Of a stretch of 62,680 nt of DNA, positions 36,461-45,128 are shown one piece after another. Source of the stretch: an uncultured Bacteroidales bacterium (GTDB lineage: Bacteria; Bacteroidota; Bacteroidia; Bacteroidales; P3); assembly GCA_900316235.1 (NCBI GenBank), contig ONCC01000020.1, positions 1 through 62,680 on the forward strand. The letters are read 5' to 3'. Within the stretch, counting starts at the first letter, position 1; each line of letters opens with the position of its first letter. The translations under genes were made by a program, and so were the position numbers. The notes beneath the pieces are model-generated. The model searched no databases, was not told the origin of the DNA, and saw only the letters and a program-made list of their open reading frames with translations.

Positions 36461-36799
36461 TTAAATGTTTAATAGGTTAAAATCAATTCCCAGCACCTGC
36501 ATCTTCTGTTTGATGAGGGGCAGCTCCTCCTCGAGGAACTCGCGCCGTTGCTCGGCGAGGATTTTTTTCTTGGCATCGGGGCTGACGAAGTAGCCCACGC
36601 CACGACGGTTGTAGATGATTTCTTCGCTCTGCAGCTGTTCGAAGGTGCGCATCACGGTGTTGGGGTTCACCCCCATCGACGCGGCCACGTCGCGCACCGA
36701 CGGCATGCGGTCGTCCTCGGCAGGCTCACCCTGTAGGATCTGCTCCATCAGCCGGTCGGCTATCTGCAGATATATCGGTTTTTGTTTCCTGAATTCCAT
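36461..36799 (-). CDS. GntR-family regulator, YtrA type
   Basis: A 112-residue regulator: an N-terminal winged helix (IYLQIADRLMEQIL, then PSVRDVAASMGVNPNTVMRTFEQLQ) and a short C-terminal helix with little effector domain, which is the YtrA subfamily. These usually repress neighbouring ABC transporter operons and respond to envelope stress. I start at ATG 36799 (MEFRKQKPIYL); the longer frame runs into the lipoprotein gene. It sits in the operon with an ABC ATPase and permease. A matching palindrome lies at the operon promoter (42,407-42,430). Confidence 0.92.
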   Translation of the reverse strand: MEFRKQKPIYLQIADRLMEQILQGEPAEDDRMPSVRDVAASMGVNPNTVMRTFEQLQSEEIIYNRRGVGYFVSPDAKKKILAEQRREFLEEELPLIKQKMQVLGIDFNLLNI

Positions 36800-36812
36800 A
36801 ACATTCCTTTCT

Positions 36813-37589
36813 TTAAATCTTCCCTTTGCAGCGGTTGAACTCGATGACACGCATCTTGCGGCCCTGCGGGTCGGGGACGATGCGCATGCCGAGGTCGTCA
36901 AGCCACAGGCTGTCAGCCTGCCACAGATTGTTGTCCATCTCGTGATACTCCATCTTCATGTCGGGGTCGACACCGGGGTCGAGGAGTACTGGCAGGTGAT
37001 GCGTTAACCGCAAACTGGAGGCGATGTTTTCCACACTTTGAAAACTCTCTTCATACGATACCTCGCCATCGCGCATCTGGACACGGAATATGGTTTTCGC
37101 ATCTTCCTCCTGAACACGCCTCTTTCTGGAGGCGAAGCGTGCGGAATCGTAGACCTCAAGGATGCGCATAGGCTCATAGTTAGTGTCGGCACGGAGGACA
37201 CCTTTCTCCATCATGGCGTGCAGCAATGGGGTGTAGTCCTTCGGCCGCGTGGTGTCACGGTCGACAACCAAGTAGGTATAACCCGGCAGGAAATCCTGCT
37301 TGCCATTGTCGTATTTATACAGGGTTGTCTCGTTTTCCGAGATGGAATTATTGGCCAGACGGAGGGCTATCATCGGCACCGTGCCGGACATAACCATCGT
37401 GTCAGCCTTCTCGAATTCACTGACTGCACGTCCGTGCTCTATCACGCCGTCCACATCCATGTCCCACGACACCATGCGCATCGTGTAGCGGTCGGTCTCA
37501 AAAGTCTCATCAACGCCACGATTGAAATAGCATCCCGTTGCCATCAGGCCTCCCAAGACGGCCGTCATTATCATTATCCGTTTCATCAT
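36813..37589 (-). CDS. lipoprotein of unknown function in the ABC operon
   Basis: A 258-residue lipoprotein with lipobox MATGC (Cys20). The rest is soluble, with a region LTHHLPVLLDPGVDPDMKMEY near 205-225 that does not match a family I know. It lies 13 bp before the GntR gene and 25 bp after the permease gene; genes of this kind in Ytr-like operons may help sense or export envelope-active compounds (inference). Confidence 0.65.
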   Translation of the reverse strand: MMKRIMIMTAVLGGLMATGCYFNRGVDETFETDRYTMRMVSWDMDVDGVIEHGRAVSEFEKADTMVMSGTVPMIALRLANNSISENETTLYKYDNGKQDFLPGYTYLVVDRDTTRPKDYTPLLHAMMEKGVLRADTNYEPMRILEVYDSARFASRKRRVQEEDAKTIFRVQMRDGEVSYEESFQSVENIASSLRLTHHLPVLLDPGVDPDMKMEYHEMDNNLWQADSLWLDDLGMRIVPDPQGRKMRVIEFNRCKGKI

Positions 37590-37616
37590 TCTTAATTTTT
37601 AATTCTTAATTTCTCT
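37589..37616. repeat. 7-bp tandem words x4 at a gene junction
   Basis: TTCTTAA, TTTTTAA, TTCTTAA, TTTCTCT with exact 7-bp period, filling the gap between the permease stop codon and the lipoprotein start codon. Confidence 0.75.
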
Positions 37617-38433
37617 AGTACGGCATCTTTTTCAGTCTGCGCCAGGTCATCCAGGTGAAGAGGACAAAGACCACGAAGTTGAAGGCGGCGACAATTCCCA
37701 TCACCCAGTTCATGATGCGCTGGGGAGTCCAGAGGTGGAAGGTGTCGTAGAGCCACTCCATGAAATCGGCGTTCTTGATGAGCGACACAACGATGGGGAT
37801 GGCGATGACGGTGAGGGCAAACTCCAGCAGGTAGAGGATGAGGAAGGTGTAGAGCACCTTGTGTTTCTTGAAGAGGGTGGCGGCATAGAGGAAGATGGCC
37901 GGCGAGGCGAGGAGGCCCGAATAGGTGGCGGCGGTGAGCAGCCAGCTGTGGAAGCCAGGCATCACGTCGTCATCCATGGGGATGGAGGTAAACAGCGGGA
38001 AACCGCCGTCGCCCTGCCAGAGCCACTGGTGGTAGGCGCCGGTGGGCATCAGGCGCAGGATGATGTCGATTACCATGCTGCCCAGATAGGTCACCACGGG
38101 GGCCACAATGAAAGTGAAGAGCAGCATGCTGAGGAACTTCTCCAGCTTGGAGGCCGGCAGCATGGCATAATAGATGCCCTCGTTGCGGAGGTTCATGGTG
38201 CGGTAGAGGCGCGACGGCAGCATGATGGCGGCGAAGGAGGAGAACACCATTATCATCACCACGCGGATATTGGGCGAGATGATGGCGGTGCGGTCGATAA
38301 CCAAAGCCATCAGCCACACGGCGAAGGGCAGCGACGCCAGCACAATCATCGTCGTGCCGAAGGTCGGCCACAAGTTGCGGAAGTCTTTCTTGACGACTTC
38401 GCAGAATCGGTTCCAGTCAAACTTGTTGTTCAT
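37615..38433 (-). CDS. ABC transporter permease-like membrane protein
   Basis: A 272-residue protein with about six hydrophobic segments (for example 27-48, 60-76, 98-122, 160-185, 205-228, 240-260). It is directly paired with the ABC ATPase gene upstream and with the YtrA-type repressor downstream, so it is most likely the membrane half of a drug or bacteriocin exporter, or an envelope-stress ABC system (inference). No motif by itself proves this. Confidence 0.75.
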   Translation of the reverse strand: MNNKFDWNRFCEVVKKDFRNLWPTFGTTMIVLASLPFAVWLMALVIDRTAIISPNIRVVMIMVFSSFAAIMLPSRLYRTMNLRNEGIYYAMLPASKLEKFLSMLLFTFIVAPVVTYLGSMVIDIILRLMPTGAYHQWLWQGDGGFPLFTSIPMDDDVMPGFHSWLLTAATYSGLLASPAIFLYAATLFKKHKVLYTFLILYLLEFALTVIAIPIVVSLIKNADFMEWLYDTFHLWTPQRIMNWVMGIVAAFNFVVFVLFTWMTWRRLKKMPY

Positions 38434-38462
38434 ATTCTTTGTTGTTTTTTCGTTTCTAAAAA

Positions 38463-38528
38463 AGTTCCTTAAGCATCTTTGCAGAGTTCCTTAAGCATCT
38501 CTCCAGAGTTCCTTAAGCATCTCTGCAG
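38463..38528. repeat. 22-bp direct repeat x3
   Basis: Three contiguous 22-bp units (starts 38,463, 38,485 and 38,507), each AGTTCCTTAAGCATCTNTNCAG, between the ABC ATPase and permease genes. Units differ at one or two positions. Confidence 0.9.
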
Positions 38529-38538
38529 AGAATAACTA

Positions 38539-39372
38539 TCATCTTTCCGAGAACAGTTCGTTGATGATTCTTTTGTTCCTCAGCACGGCGTTGAAGAGGG
38601 CCTCGATGTTGATCTGGCTCTCCTCGCCGGTGCTGTTGGGCACCACGTTGAGGTAGCCGCCGGGCTGCATCTCGCTGTAGAGGGCATCCTGGCGCTGCTC
38701 GCCACCATACTCGAAGAAGAGCTTCTCCTGGATGCGCTGCACGCTGGCGTCGAGCAGCACGGCGTTGTTCGAGAGGATGACGATGGGGTCGATGAGGTTC
38801 TCCACATCCTTCACCTGATGGGTGGAGATGATGAGGGTGTTCCTCTCCTCGAAGCGGCGGCTGAGGATTTGACGGAACTGGGCCTTGCTGGGGATGTCGA
38901 GGCCGTTGGTGGGCTCGTCGAAGAGCACATAGTCGGTGCCCAGCGAGAGGCTGGCGGCGATGAGGCTCTTCTTCTGCTGGCCGAAGCTCATTTCCTTGAA
39001 CTTGCGGTCGGGCTCCACCTCCAGTTCTTCCATCAGGTGCAGGAAAGTGCCCTGAGCGAAGTTGGGATAGAACGGTGCCAACTCGTTGACATACTGCTGC
39101 GGGGTCTTGCCGTCGGGCAGGCTCACCTCGTCGGGCAGGAAGACCACGCGCTGCAGCATCTCCGGCAGGCGCTGCTGGCTGGTGATGCCGTCCACGGTAC
39201 AGCTGCCCTCGGTGGGACGCAGCAGGCCGCAGATGAGTTTCAACAAGGTGGTCTTCCCCACCCCGTTCTCGCCCAGCAGACCGTAGATGTTGCCCTGCGG
39301 GAACGACAGATTGATATTCGAGAAGACCGGCGTCTTCTTGTAACTGAAATTAAGATTGCGAATCTCTATCAT
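38539..39372 (-). CDS. ABC transporter ATP-binding protein
   Basis: A 277-residue ATPase. Walker A GENGVGKTT (about 34-42), signature region MSFGQQKKS (in place of LSGGQ, as in exporter ATPases of the YtrB/BcrA type), Walker B YVLFDEPTNGLD and switch His in ISTHQ. It should pair with the permease encoded next and drive export or mechanical work at the envelope. The substrate is unknown. Confidence 0.92.
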   Translation of the reverse strand: MIEIRNLNFSYKKTPVFSNINLSFPQGNIYGLLGENGVGKTTLLKLICGLLRPTEGSCTVDGITSQQRLPEMLQRVVFLPDEVSLPDGKTPQQYVNELAPFYPNFAQGTFLHLMEELEVEPDRKFKEMSFGQQKKSLIAASLSLGTDYVLFDEPTNGLDIPSKAQFRQILSRRFEERNTLIISTHQVKDVENLIDPIVILSNNAVLLDASVQRIQEKLFFEYGGEQRQDALYSEMQPGGYLNVVPNSTGEESQINIEALFNAVLRNKRIINELFSER

Positions 39373-39395
39373 AATTGAATATTTTTTGTAGTTAT

Positions 39396-39428
39396 ACTAG
39401 TTCGACTAGTCAGACTAGTTTTACTAGT
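39396..39428. repeat. 9-bp array with ACTAGT x4
   Basis: ACTAGT occurs at 39,396, 39,405, 39,414 and 39,423, exactly 9 bp apart, between the YbjQ and ABC ATPase genes. Confidence 0.9.
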
Positions 39429-39738
39429 TCTTATATCTCACTGCCGTTCCGAACACCAGCACCTCGGCGGCCTGGGCCATGATGCTGTTGGTGGTGTAGC
39501 GTACGCCGATGATGGCGTCGGCCTCCATCTTCACGGCCTGGTCGACCATGCGCTGCGTGGCCTGGTTGCGGGCTTTCTCCATCATCTCGGTGTAGCTCTT
39601 CAGCTCGCCGCCCACCATACTTTTAAGCCCCTGACCGAGGTCGCTGAACATGTTCTTGGCACGGATGATGCTACCAGAGACAACACCCAATTCTTCATAA
39701 TTCACACCCTGAAGGGTTTCTACTGTTACAAGTTTCAT
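39424..39738 (-). CDS. YbjQ/UPF0145 family protein
   Basis: A 104-residue YbjQ-family (PF01906) protein, complete, with the conserved parts VSGSIIRAKN, LGQGLKSMVGGE and ADAIIGVRY. Its function is not known; it forms pentameric soluble proteins in structures of relatives. It lies in the leftward operon 51 bp before the ABC ATPase gene. Confidence 0.9.
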   Translation of the reverse strand: MKLVTVETLQGVNYEELGVVSGSIIRAKNMFSDLGQGLKSMVGGELKSYTEMMEKARNQATQRMVDQAVKMEADAIIGVRYTTNSIMAQAAEVLVFGTAVRYKN

Positions 39739-39754
39739 AATACTATCTTTTTAA

Positions 39755-39782
39755 ACTATTATCTTTTAACAATTATCTATTA
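39755..39782. repeat. 7-bp tandem words in the YbjQ leader
   Basis: ACTATTA, TCTTTTA, ACAATTA, TCTATTA at exact 7-bp period, between the receptor pseudogene stop and the YbjQ gene start. Same family as the porX leader words. Confidence 0.75.
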
Positions 39783-39783
39783 A

Positions 39784-42106
39784 CTACATCTGCGGCGTGT
39801 CGGTGGCACCCTGGCGGGCTTTGCTTTCCAGTTCCATCTTGCCGATGCGCCAGGTGAGGCCGACGCTCACGAAGCGCGAGTCGAAGCGGCTGCTGCCCGT
39901 GGTCTGGTAGGCAGGGGCTGTGGTGTTGCTGCCATATTCGGCCATGCCGAAGATGTCGTTGACCGTGATGTTGACACTCATCTTGCGGTCGAAGAAGTCG
40001 GCGCTGGCGCCGAAATCGATGCCCTTGTTGGCGTTGGTCAGGCTGTAGAGGCCCAGGCGCGGCGAGGTGTAGTGGGCATTGGCGAAAAGTTCGAGCCAGC
40101 CGTTCACCTTGGTCCAGAGGTTGACGCGTGCGCTCCAGCTCCACTTGTTGTCCTTGTATCCGTCGTAGTCAAAGGCATAGTTGAACACCGAGGCGTTGAT
40201 GCGGACGTTAAAGAAGCCACTGGGACGGTACATGATATTGGCCTCGAGGCCCTCGGTGTGCGAGGTACCGATATTGACAGGCATCGAGTAGTTGACCATA
40301 TAGGGGAAGTAGGGGTCTGTGTTGTCGGTGAGGACCGTCGAGCCCACCTCATTGGTGTTGGCGCGGAAATAGGCGTTGAGGCCGATATTGCCGAAGCCCA
40401 TGACATACTTGTTGAAGGCGGCCTCGAGGTTGTGCGTGTAGCTCATCAGCAGGTTGGGGTTGCCTGTGCGGTAGGAGTATTCGTCATAGATGCGGAAGTC
40501 GGTATAGTCGAGCAGGTTGTCGTTGGCGGAGAAGCGGCGCGTGTAGCTTAAGCTGTAGCTCTCGAAGTTCTTGGTCTGGTAGCTCAGGTGGATGCTCGGC
40601 ACCAGGCCGGGGAACGTGGTATCCTTGCTGTATTTGTCGTTCAGCCCGTAGTGCTCCACCTCGCCATGCAGGAACTTGTCCTCGAAACGCAAACCCAACT
40701 TGGCGGTGAAGCCGCCCCAACGCTTCTGCGCCGTGACATAGGCGGCCGTCGAGAGAAACCTGCCCTGTGCCTCGGTGGAGCGGTAGCCCATATTGCTCCA
40801 GTCGCCCGAAGGCAGCAGGCTGTCGAGGCTCTCGGTGTCGTGGTTGCCGCCGAAGCCCAGCTCGACGCCGGCCTCAATCTCGAAGTTGTTCTTCAGCGGG
40901 TGGGTGTAGTTCACCTCAAAGCTGCCGTTGGGGTGGAACGTGTCGGCATCGCTGTGTCGGCGGAAGTCGGTGCCGGTGGCATAGTCGCGCCAGTTGTCGC
41001 TGTATCCGTAGTTGCGATAGAAGAAGCCGTTGAAACTGACACTCAACTTGCGCCCCGTGGTGTCGAAACGCTTCTCATACCATGCTCCGGCATAGCCGCC
41101 ATAGGTGGTGCCATGGTTCTTCACAGTGTCGAGGTAGCTCAGGTTGCGCAGCGTGGGCTGGTATTCATAATACTGATAGTCTCTGTAGAACGAGTTGCGG
41201 TCCCAATAGGGCCAGGCTCCCAGCCAGGCCGTGAGGTTGCTCGTGCTGTCGATGTTCCAGTTCATGTTGAAGCCCATGTAGCCGCCCCAGTAGGGCATCT
41301 TGCTCTTGGTGTCGAACTTCTGGTAGCGGCTGGTGTCGCCGGTAGTGGGGTCTTTCAGGAGGCTCGTGCCGTCCTCTTCGCCATTGTGGTTGCCGTAGTT
41401 GCCGGTGAGGTAGAAGTTGAAGTCCACCTTCTCGTTGGCCCACACATAGGAGACCCAAGGCGAGATGGCCGGTGTGGTGGTGGCACGCACACCCACACAA
41501 AGTAACTCGTTGCGCGTAATCTTCTGGTTGGTGACGATATTGATAACGCCGCCGGAGGTGGAGTAGCGTGCGGAGGGATTGGTGAATCCATATCTCCACA
41601 CTCGAGACGCCGCGCAGCGTGATGTTGCCCTCGGCATCGACCTCCACACCAGGAGCGTTCTGCAAGGCATCGCTGGCGGTACCCGTCTGGATGCTGGGGT
41701 CCTCGCTGGCGTTATACATATTCTTCTCACCGTCCATCACATAGAGAGGCTTCTCGGCGGAGATTTCCACAGTCTCCAGCAGCGTGCCACCGCGAAGCTT
41801 TATCTCTAGATTTACTAGATTATCTAGAATCTCTAGATTATCTAGATGGGTTTCATACCCCACACAACTGGCCTGCAACAGATAGCTGCCGGGCTTCACA
41901 TCCTTGATTTCAAACACACCGTCGAAATCGCTCGCAGCACCACGCACAAAAACCGTGTCCGCAGTGCGCATCAGACCCACGTTCACCAAGGGCAGCACCT
42001 CGCCCGTCTTGGCGTCGCGCACCGTACCCTTGACCTTGACATTCTGTGCCTCCACCGAGGCCATCGTGGCGACCATCACCAGCAGAACAAGAACAATCTT
42101 TTTCAT
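39784..42106 (-). pseudogene. TonB-dependent receptor-like outer-membrane protein, frameshifted
   Basis: The N-terminal frame (start 42106) has a signal peptide, a carboxypeptidase-regulatory-like beta domain and the start of a plug domain (DALQNAPGVEVDAEGNITLRGVSSVEIWI). At about 41,583-41,592 it loses frame; another frame resumes with TNPSARYSTSGGVINIVTNQ and runs through the whole barrel to 39,784. Homologues have about 30 residues between these two points, so a deletion that also shifts frame is the simplest explanation. A 9-bp CTAG array adds LDNLEILDNLVNLEI to the N-terminal part. An assembly fault cannot be excluded. Confidence 0.85.
41806..41846. repeat. 9-bp array with CTAG x5 inside the receptor gene
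   Basis: CTAG occurs at 41,806, 41,815, 41,824, 41,833 and 41,842, exactly 9 bp (three codons) apart, giving a leucine every third residue in the encoded protein. Confidence 0.9.
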
Positions 42107-42126
42107 AACTATTATATATTGATTAT

Positions 42127-42161
42127 TATCTTTTATCTATTAACTATCATCTATTATCTTT
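42127..42161. repeat. 7-bp tandem words x5
   Basis: TATCTTT, TATCTAT, TAACTAT, CATCTAT, TATCTTT at exact 7-bp period. The array forms the leader of the receptor gene and the last codons and stop of the 70-residue membrane protein. Confidence 0.8.
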
Positions 42162-42359
42162 CTCTATTTCCTTGCCCATGTGGTTCATGAATGCCATAAG
42201 CGGGGTAAAGATGATGCCGCTCACAATTCCGCTGATGATGGAAGTCCTCCATTCGCCGCCAAACAGCTTGCTGCTCAGGAAGAAAACCACCATACAGACG
42301 ACAAACACAGTCAGGTAATACACCCAATCTTTTTTCTTGAAATGTTCCTTGAAAGTCAT
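42147..42359 (-). CDS. small two-helix membrane protein
   Basis: A 70-residue protein with two hydrophobic segments (about 12-30 and 38-58) and charged ends. It is the first gene of the leftward operon, 66 nt downstream of the predicted start point. Family not recognised. Its C-terminus (KDNR) is encoded within a 7-bp repeat tract. Confidence 0.7.
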   Translation of the reverse strand: MTFKEHFKKKDWVYYLTVFVVCMVVFFLSSKLFGGEWRTSIISGIVSGIIFTPLMAFMNHMGKEIEKDNR

Positions 42360-42406
42360 TTTAGTTTAATTTATTGGTTTTCAATTTGTTTTCTGTATTC
42401 TTTAAT

Positions 42407-42430
42407 GGTGTACTAGTTAACTAATACACT
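42407..42430 (-). promoter_or_regulatory. 24-bp palindromic operator, likely for the YtrA-type regulator
   Basis: On the minus strand AGTGTA-N12-TACACC, centred on GTTAAC, begins 1 bp downstream of the -7 box and covers the expected start point. Arms match except for two opposed positions. From memory, B. subtilis YtrA binds AGTGTA-N13-TACACT; this operon encodes a YtrA-type protein. Autoregulation is inferred. Confidence 0.7.
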
Positions 42431-42431
42431 G

Positions 42432-42462
42432 CAAAAGTAATACAATTTTCAATACCACCAAA
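42432..42462 (-). promoter_or_regulatory. promoter of the leftward ABC/GntR operon
   Basis: TTTG (42,459-42,462), exactly 19 bp, TACTTTTG (42,432-42,439) on the minus strand. Confidence 0.85.
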
Positions 42463-42543
42463 TTTTTTAACATATTTTTAACATTATTTTTTTCAGAAAA
42501 AGAGTAAACATACTATAAACTAAATACATACGATTAACCTCAT

Positions 42544-42614
42544 CTACCTACCATCTCCCTACCAAGACCCTACCAACTCCTACCACGGTAGGAGTTGGTA
42601 GGGTGTTGGTAAGG
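42544..42614. repeat. CCTACC-word hairpin, copy C
   Basis: Left arm words CTACCTACCATCTCC, CTACCAAGACC, CTACCAACTC; centre CCTACCACGGTAGG; right arm GAGTTGGTAGGGTGTTGG. Lies in the 390-bp gap between two divergent operons; apart from the leftward promoter and operator nothing else was recognised there. Confidence 0.85.
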
Positions 42615-42749
42615 TCCTCATAGGTCGTTCGAAGCACCTTCGTCCAACTTTGGCACCATTTTTGTAGGAGCGTCCTTTTTTTATCGCCTCAAACAATATT
42701 ATCCCCTACCCCTCGTTATATAATTGTATTAATTCTATAATAATATATT

Positions 42750-43610
42750 ATGCAAGAAGAAAACAACACTCTGGGAAACAGTTATAATCACCAAATTTCA
42801 ATACAATTCTTCCGTCGCTGGTGGAAGATTCTCACCGCCGTGTTCGTGCTGGGCATCATAGCCTCGGCCATCGCCGCCTGGAGCATCAAGCCCCTTTACA
42901 AATCCTCTGCCGTCATCTTCCCCACCAACTCCAACCGCCTCTCCAAGGCCATCATGGGTTACCACTACAGCATGGACTTCATGGACTACGGCATTGAGCG
43001 CGACTGCGAATACGCCATCCAAATCCTCAGCTCCAAACGCATGCAACAGGCTGTCTGCGAGCGCTTCAACCTGATGGAGCACTACGGCATCCCCGCCGAC
43101 CACCCCCACCGTCTCTTCAAGCTCGACGAACAATACCGCAGCAACATCACCGTCAAACGTACCGAGTTCCTCGGCGTTGAAATCGGCGTCCTCGACCAGG
43201 ATCCCCTGTGGGCCGCCGACATCGCCAACTATATCGCCTCCATGTACGACACCCTCTGCCACGAGATTCACCACGACCGCGCCCTCTCCGCCGCCGAAGT
43301 GATGGAGGGCGTCTGCGCCTCCATGGAACGCGAGATCGACTCCCTCTCCTCCCTCCCTGCCTCCCCTTGGCGCACCAAACTCATCGCCGACAAATGCGAG
43401 CAACTGGCCGACCTGCAGACCCGTGCCACCCAAACCCGCGTAGACAAAAACCTGGAAGTCAGCTATAAATACAGTGTCGACCAAGCCACTCCCGCCGACA
43501 AGAAGGCCTATCCCAAACGCATTCTCATCCTTCTCGGCGGCAGCCTCGGCGCCGTGGTGGTTTGCATCTTCTTCCTCCTCATTTTCTGCCCTGCAAAAAA
43601 GGACGAGTAA
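42750..43610 (+). CDS. Wzz-like chain-length determinant protein
   Basis: A 286-residue inner-membrane protein. N-terminal helix (about 27-47, then PLYKSSAVIFP) and C-terminal helix (about 258-280) frame a periplasmic region with helical ADIANYIASMYD, the architecture of Wzz/polysaccharide co-polymerases. It lacks the cytoplasmic tyrosine-kinase domain. It sets surface-polysaccharide length in relatives. Its stop codon touches the GTG start of the O-antigen ligase-like gene. Confidence 0.87.
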   Translation: MQEENNTLGNSYNHQISIQFFRRWWKILTAVFVLGIIASAIAAWSIKPLYKSSAVIFPTNSNRLSKAIMGYHYSMDFMDYGIERDCEYAIQILSSKRMQQAVCERFNLMEHYGIPADHPHRLFKLDEQYRSNITVKRTEFLGVEIGVLDQDPLWAADIANYIASMYDTLCHEIHHDRALSAAEVMEGVCASMEREIDSLSSLPASPWRTKLIADKCEQLADLQTRATQTRVDKNLEVSYKYSVDQATPADKKAYPKRILILLGGSLGAVVVCIFFLLIFCPAKKDE

Positions 43611-45128
43611 GTGACCTGGCTTAGGAAAAATTGGAATTTGCTACTGGCCATGGTTCTCACCCTGGCGTTTATCGTCGCCGAGGGTTATGCACTGTGGTTC
43701 AAGGGCGACGCCACCATAGGCCTGGTGCCGCTGGCATTGCTTGTGGTGTGGCTCTTCGTCGTGCGCCTTGAGACGGGTTTCCTCCTCATGGCGTTCCTCA
43801 CCCCCTTCGCCGTCAACAAAGCCATGCTCCCAGGCATGGAGCTCTCGATGCCCGTGGAGCCCATGATGATACTCTTCTCGTTCATCTTCCTCTTCCGCGT
43901 CCTGGCGTTAAAAGGCGATAGGTCTACCTCTCTCCTCACCCACCCTGTGACGTTGCTGCTGCTGGCATCTCTACTCTGGATGCTCTTCACCTCGATAACA
44001 TCAGAGATGCCATGGGTATCAATCAAATACACTTTGGCGAGAGTGTGGTTTGTGGTGCCGTTCTTCTTCGCCGCCACACTTTTCTTCCGCGACCCGCGAC
44101 GCATACGCCAGTTCTTCTGGGCCTACGCCATCGGACTCGGCGTAGTGATCCTCATCGCTACCTCGAAAACCCTCGGGAACTTCAGCGACCTGCAGACCCT
44201 GCACCGCGTGATGAAACCCTTCTACAACGACCATACAGCCTACGGCTGCGTCATCGCCCTGATGCTCCCCGCAGCCTTCTATTTCATCTTCTCGCACAAC
44301 ATGAAAGGGTGGCGCCGCGTACTGTCGCTGGCGCTCTTCGCCGGACTCTGCATCGGCCTCTTCTTCAGCTACTGCCGCGCGGCATGGATCAGCGTGGTGG
44401 GTGCCATCGGAGTCTATGTACTCATCCGCATGGGCATGAAAGTCAAGTGGATGGTACTCCTCTTCGGCCTCGGCATAGGAGCTTTCTTTGTCTACCAGAG
44501 CGACGTGCTCTACAAACTCGGCAAAAACCATCAAGACTCCTCCTACACCCTCGCCGACCAGGTGAAGAGCATTTCCAACATCTCCACCGACGCCAGCAAC
44601 CTCGAACGGCTCAACCGCTGGGCTTCTGCCCTGCGTATGTGGGAAGAACGCCCCCTGCTGGGCTGGGGTCCGGGAACCTATCAGTTCCTCTATGCCAGCT
44701 ATCAGCGCAGTTATCAGCTCTCGACCATCAGCACCAATGCCGGCAACCTGGGCAACGCCCACAGCGAATACATCGGTCCGATGACCGAACAGGGAGTGCC
44801 GGGAGTGGCACTGGTGGTGCTGCTGTTCCTCACCACTTTCGCCACAGGCGTGCGCGTCTACCGCACCGCCAAAGACCCCCACACGGCACGTATGGCGCTG
44901 GCCTTCACGCTGTCTCTCCTGACATATTACATCCACGGCGTCTTCAACAACTTCCTCGACACCGACAAGCTGTCGGTCCCCTTCTGGGGATTCACTGCGG
45001 TAGTGGTGGCGTTGGATGTCTATAGCAATAAACACAATAATCGTGAAGAAACACGTACTATTCCTGGCGCTCCTGCTGACCTCGGCGGCCACGCTGACAG
45101 CCCAATCGAACCTGACCTTCAAGGTTAA
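43611..45128 (+). CDS. O-antigen ligase-like membrane protein
   Basis: A 505-residue protein with about 12 hydrophobic segments and the Wzy_C/WaaL motifs RAAWISVVGAIGV, WGPGTYQF and, in the large loop, NAHSEYIGPMTEQGVPG with the conserved His. It would ligate or polymerise surface polysaccharide in the periplasm. The start is a GTG directly abutting the wzz stop; this fits its coupling. The last 86-113 bp overlap the porin gene in another frame, which is a long overlap, so the C-terminal 30 residues may be read-through sequence without function. Confidence 0.87.
   Translation: MTWLRKNWNLLLAMVLTLAFIVAEGYALWFKGDATIGLVPLALLVVWLFVVRLETGFLLMAFLTPFAVNKAMLPGMELSMPVEPMMILFSFIFLFRVLALKGDRSTSLLTHPVTLLLLASLLWMLFTSITSEMPWVSIKYTLARVWFVVPFFFAATLFFRDPRRIRQFFWAYAIGLGVVILIATSKTLGNFSDLQTLHRVMKPFYNDHTAYGCVIALMLPAAFYFIFSHNMKGWRRVLSLALFAGLCIGLFFSYCRAAWISVVGAIGVYVLIRMGMKVKWMVLLFGLGIGAFFVYQSDVLYKLGKNHQDSSYTLADQVKSISNISTDASNLERLNRWASALRMWEERPLLGWGPGTYQFLYASYQRSYQLSTISTNAGNLGNAHSEYIGPMTEQGVPGVALVVLLFLTTFATGVRVYRTAKDPHTARMALAFTLSLLTYYIHGVFNNFLDTDKLSVPFWGFTAVVVALDVYSNKHNNREETRTIPGAPADLGGHADSPIEPDLQG

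Noticed and set aside
38463..38528. Attachment site of an integrated element
   Set aside because: There are three tandem units at one place with no integrase or tRNA gene nearby.
43611..45128. Frameshift between the ligase-like and porin genes
   Set aside because: Both proteins are complete with their own motifs; the overlap is explained by a late stop of the first gene.
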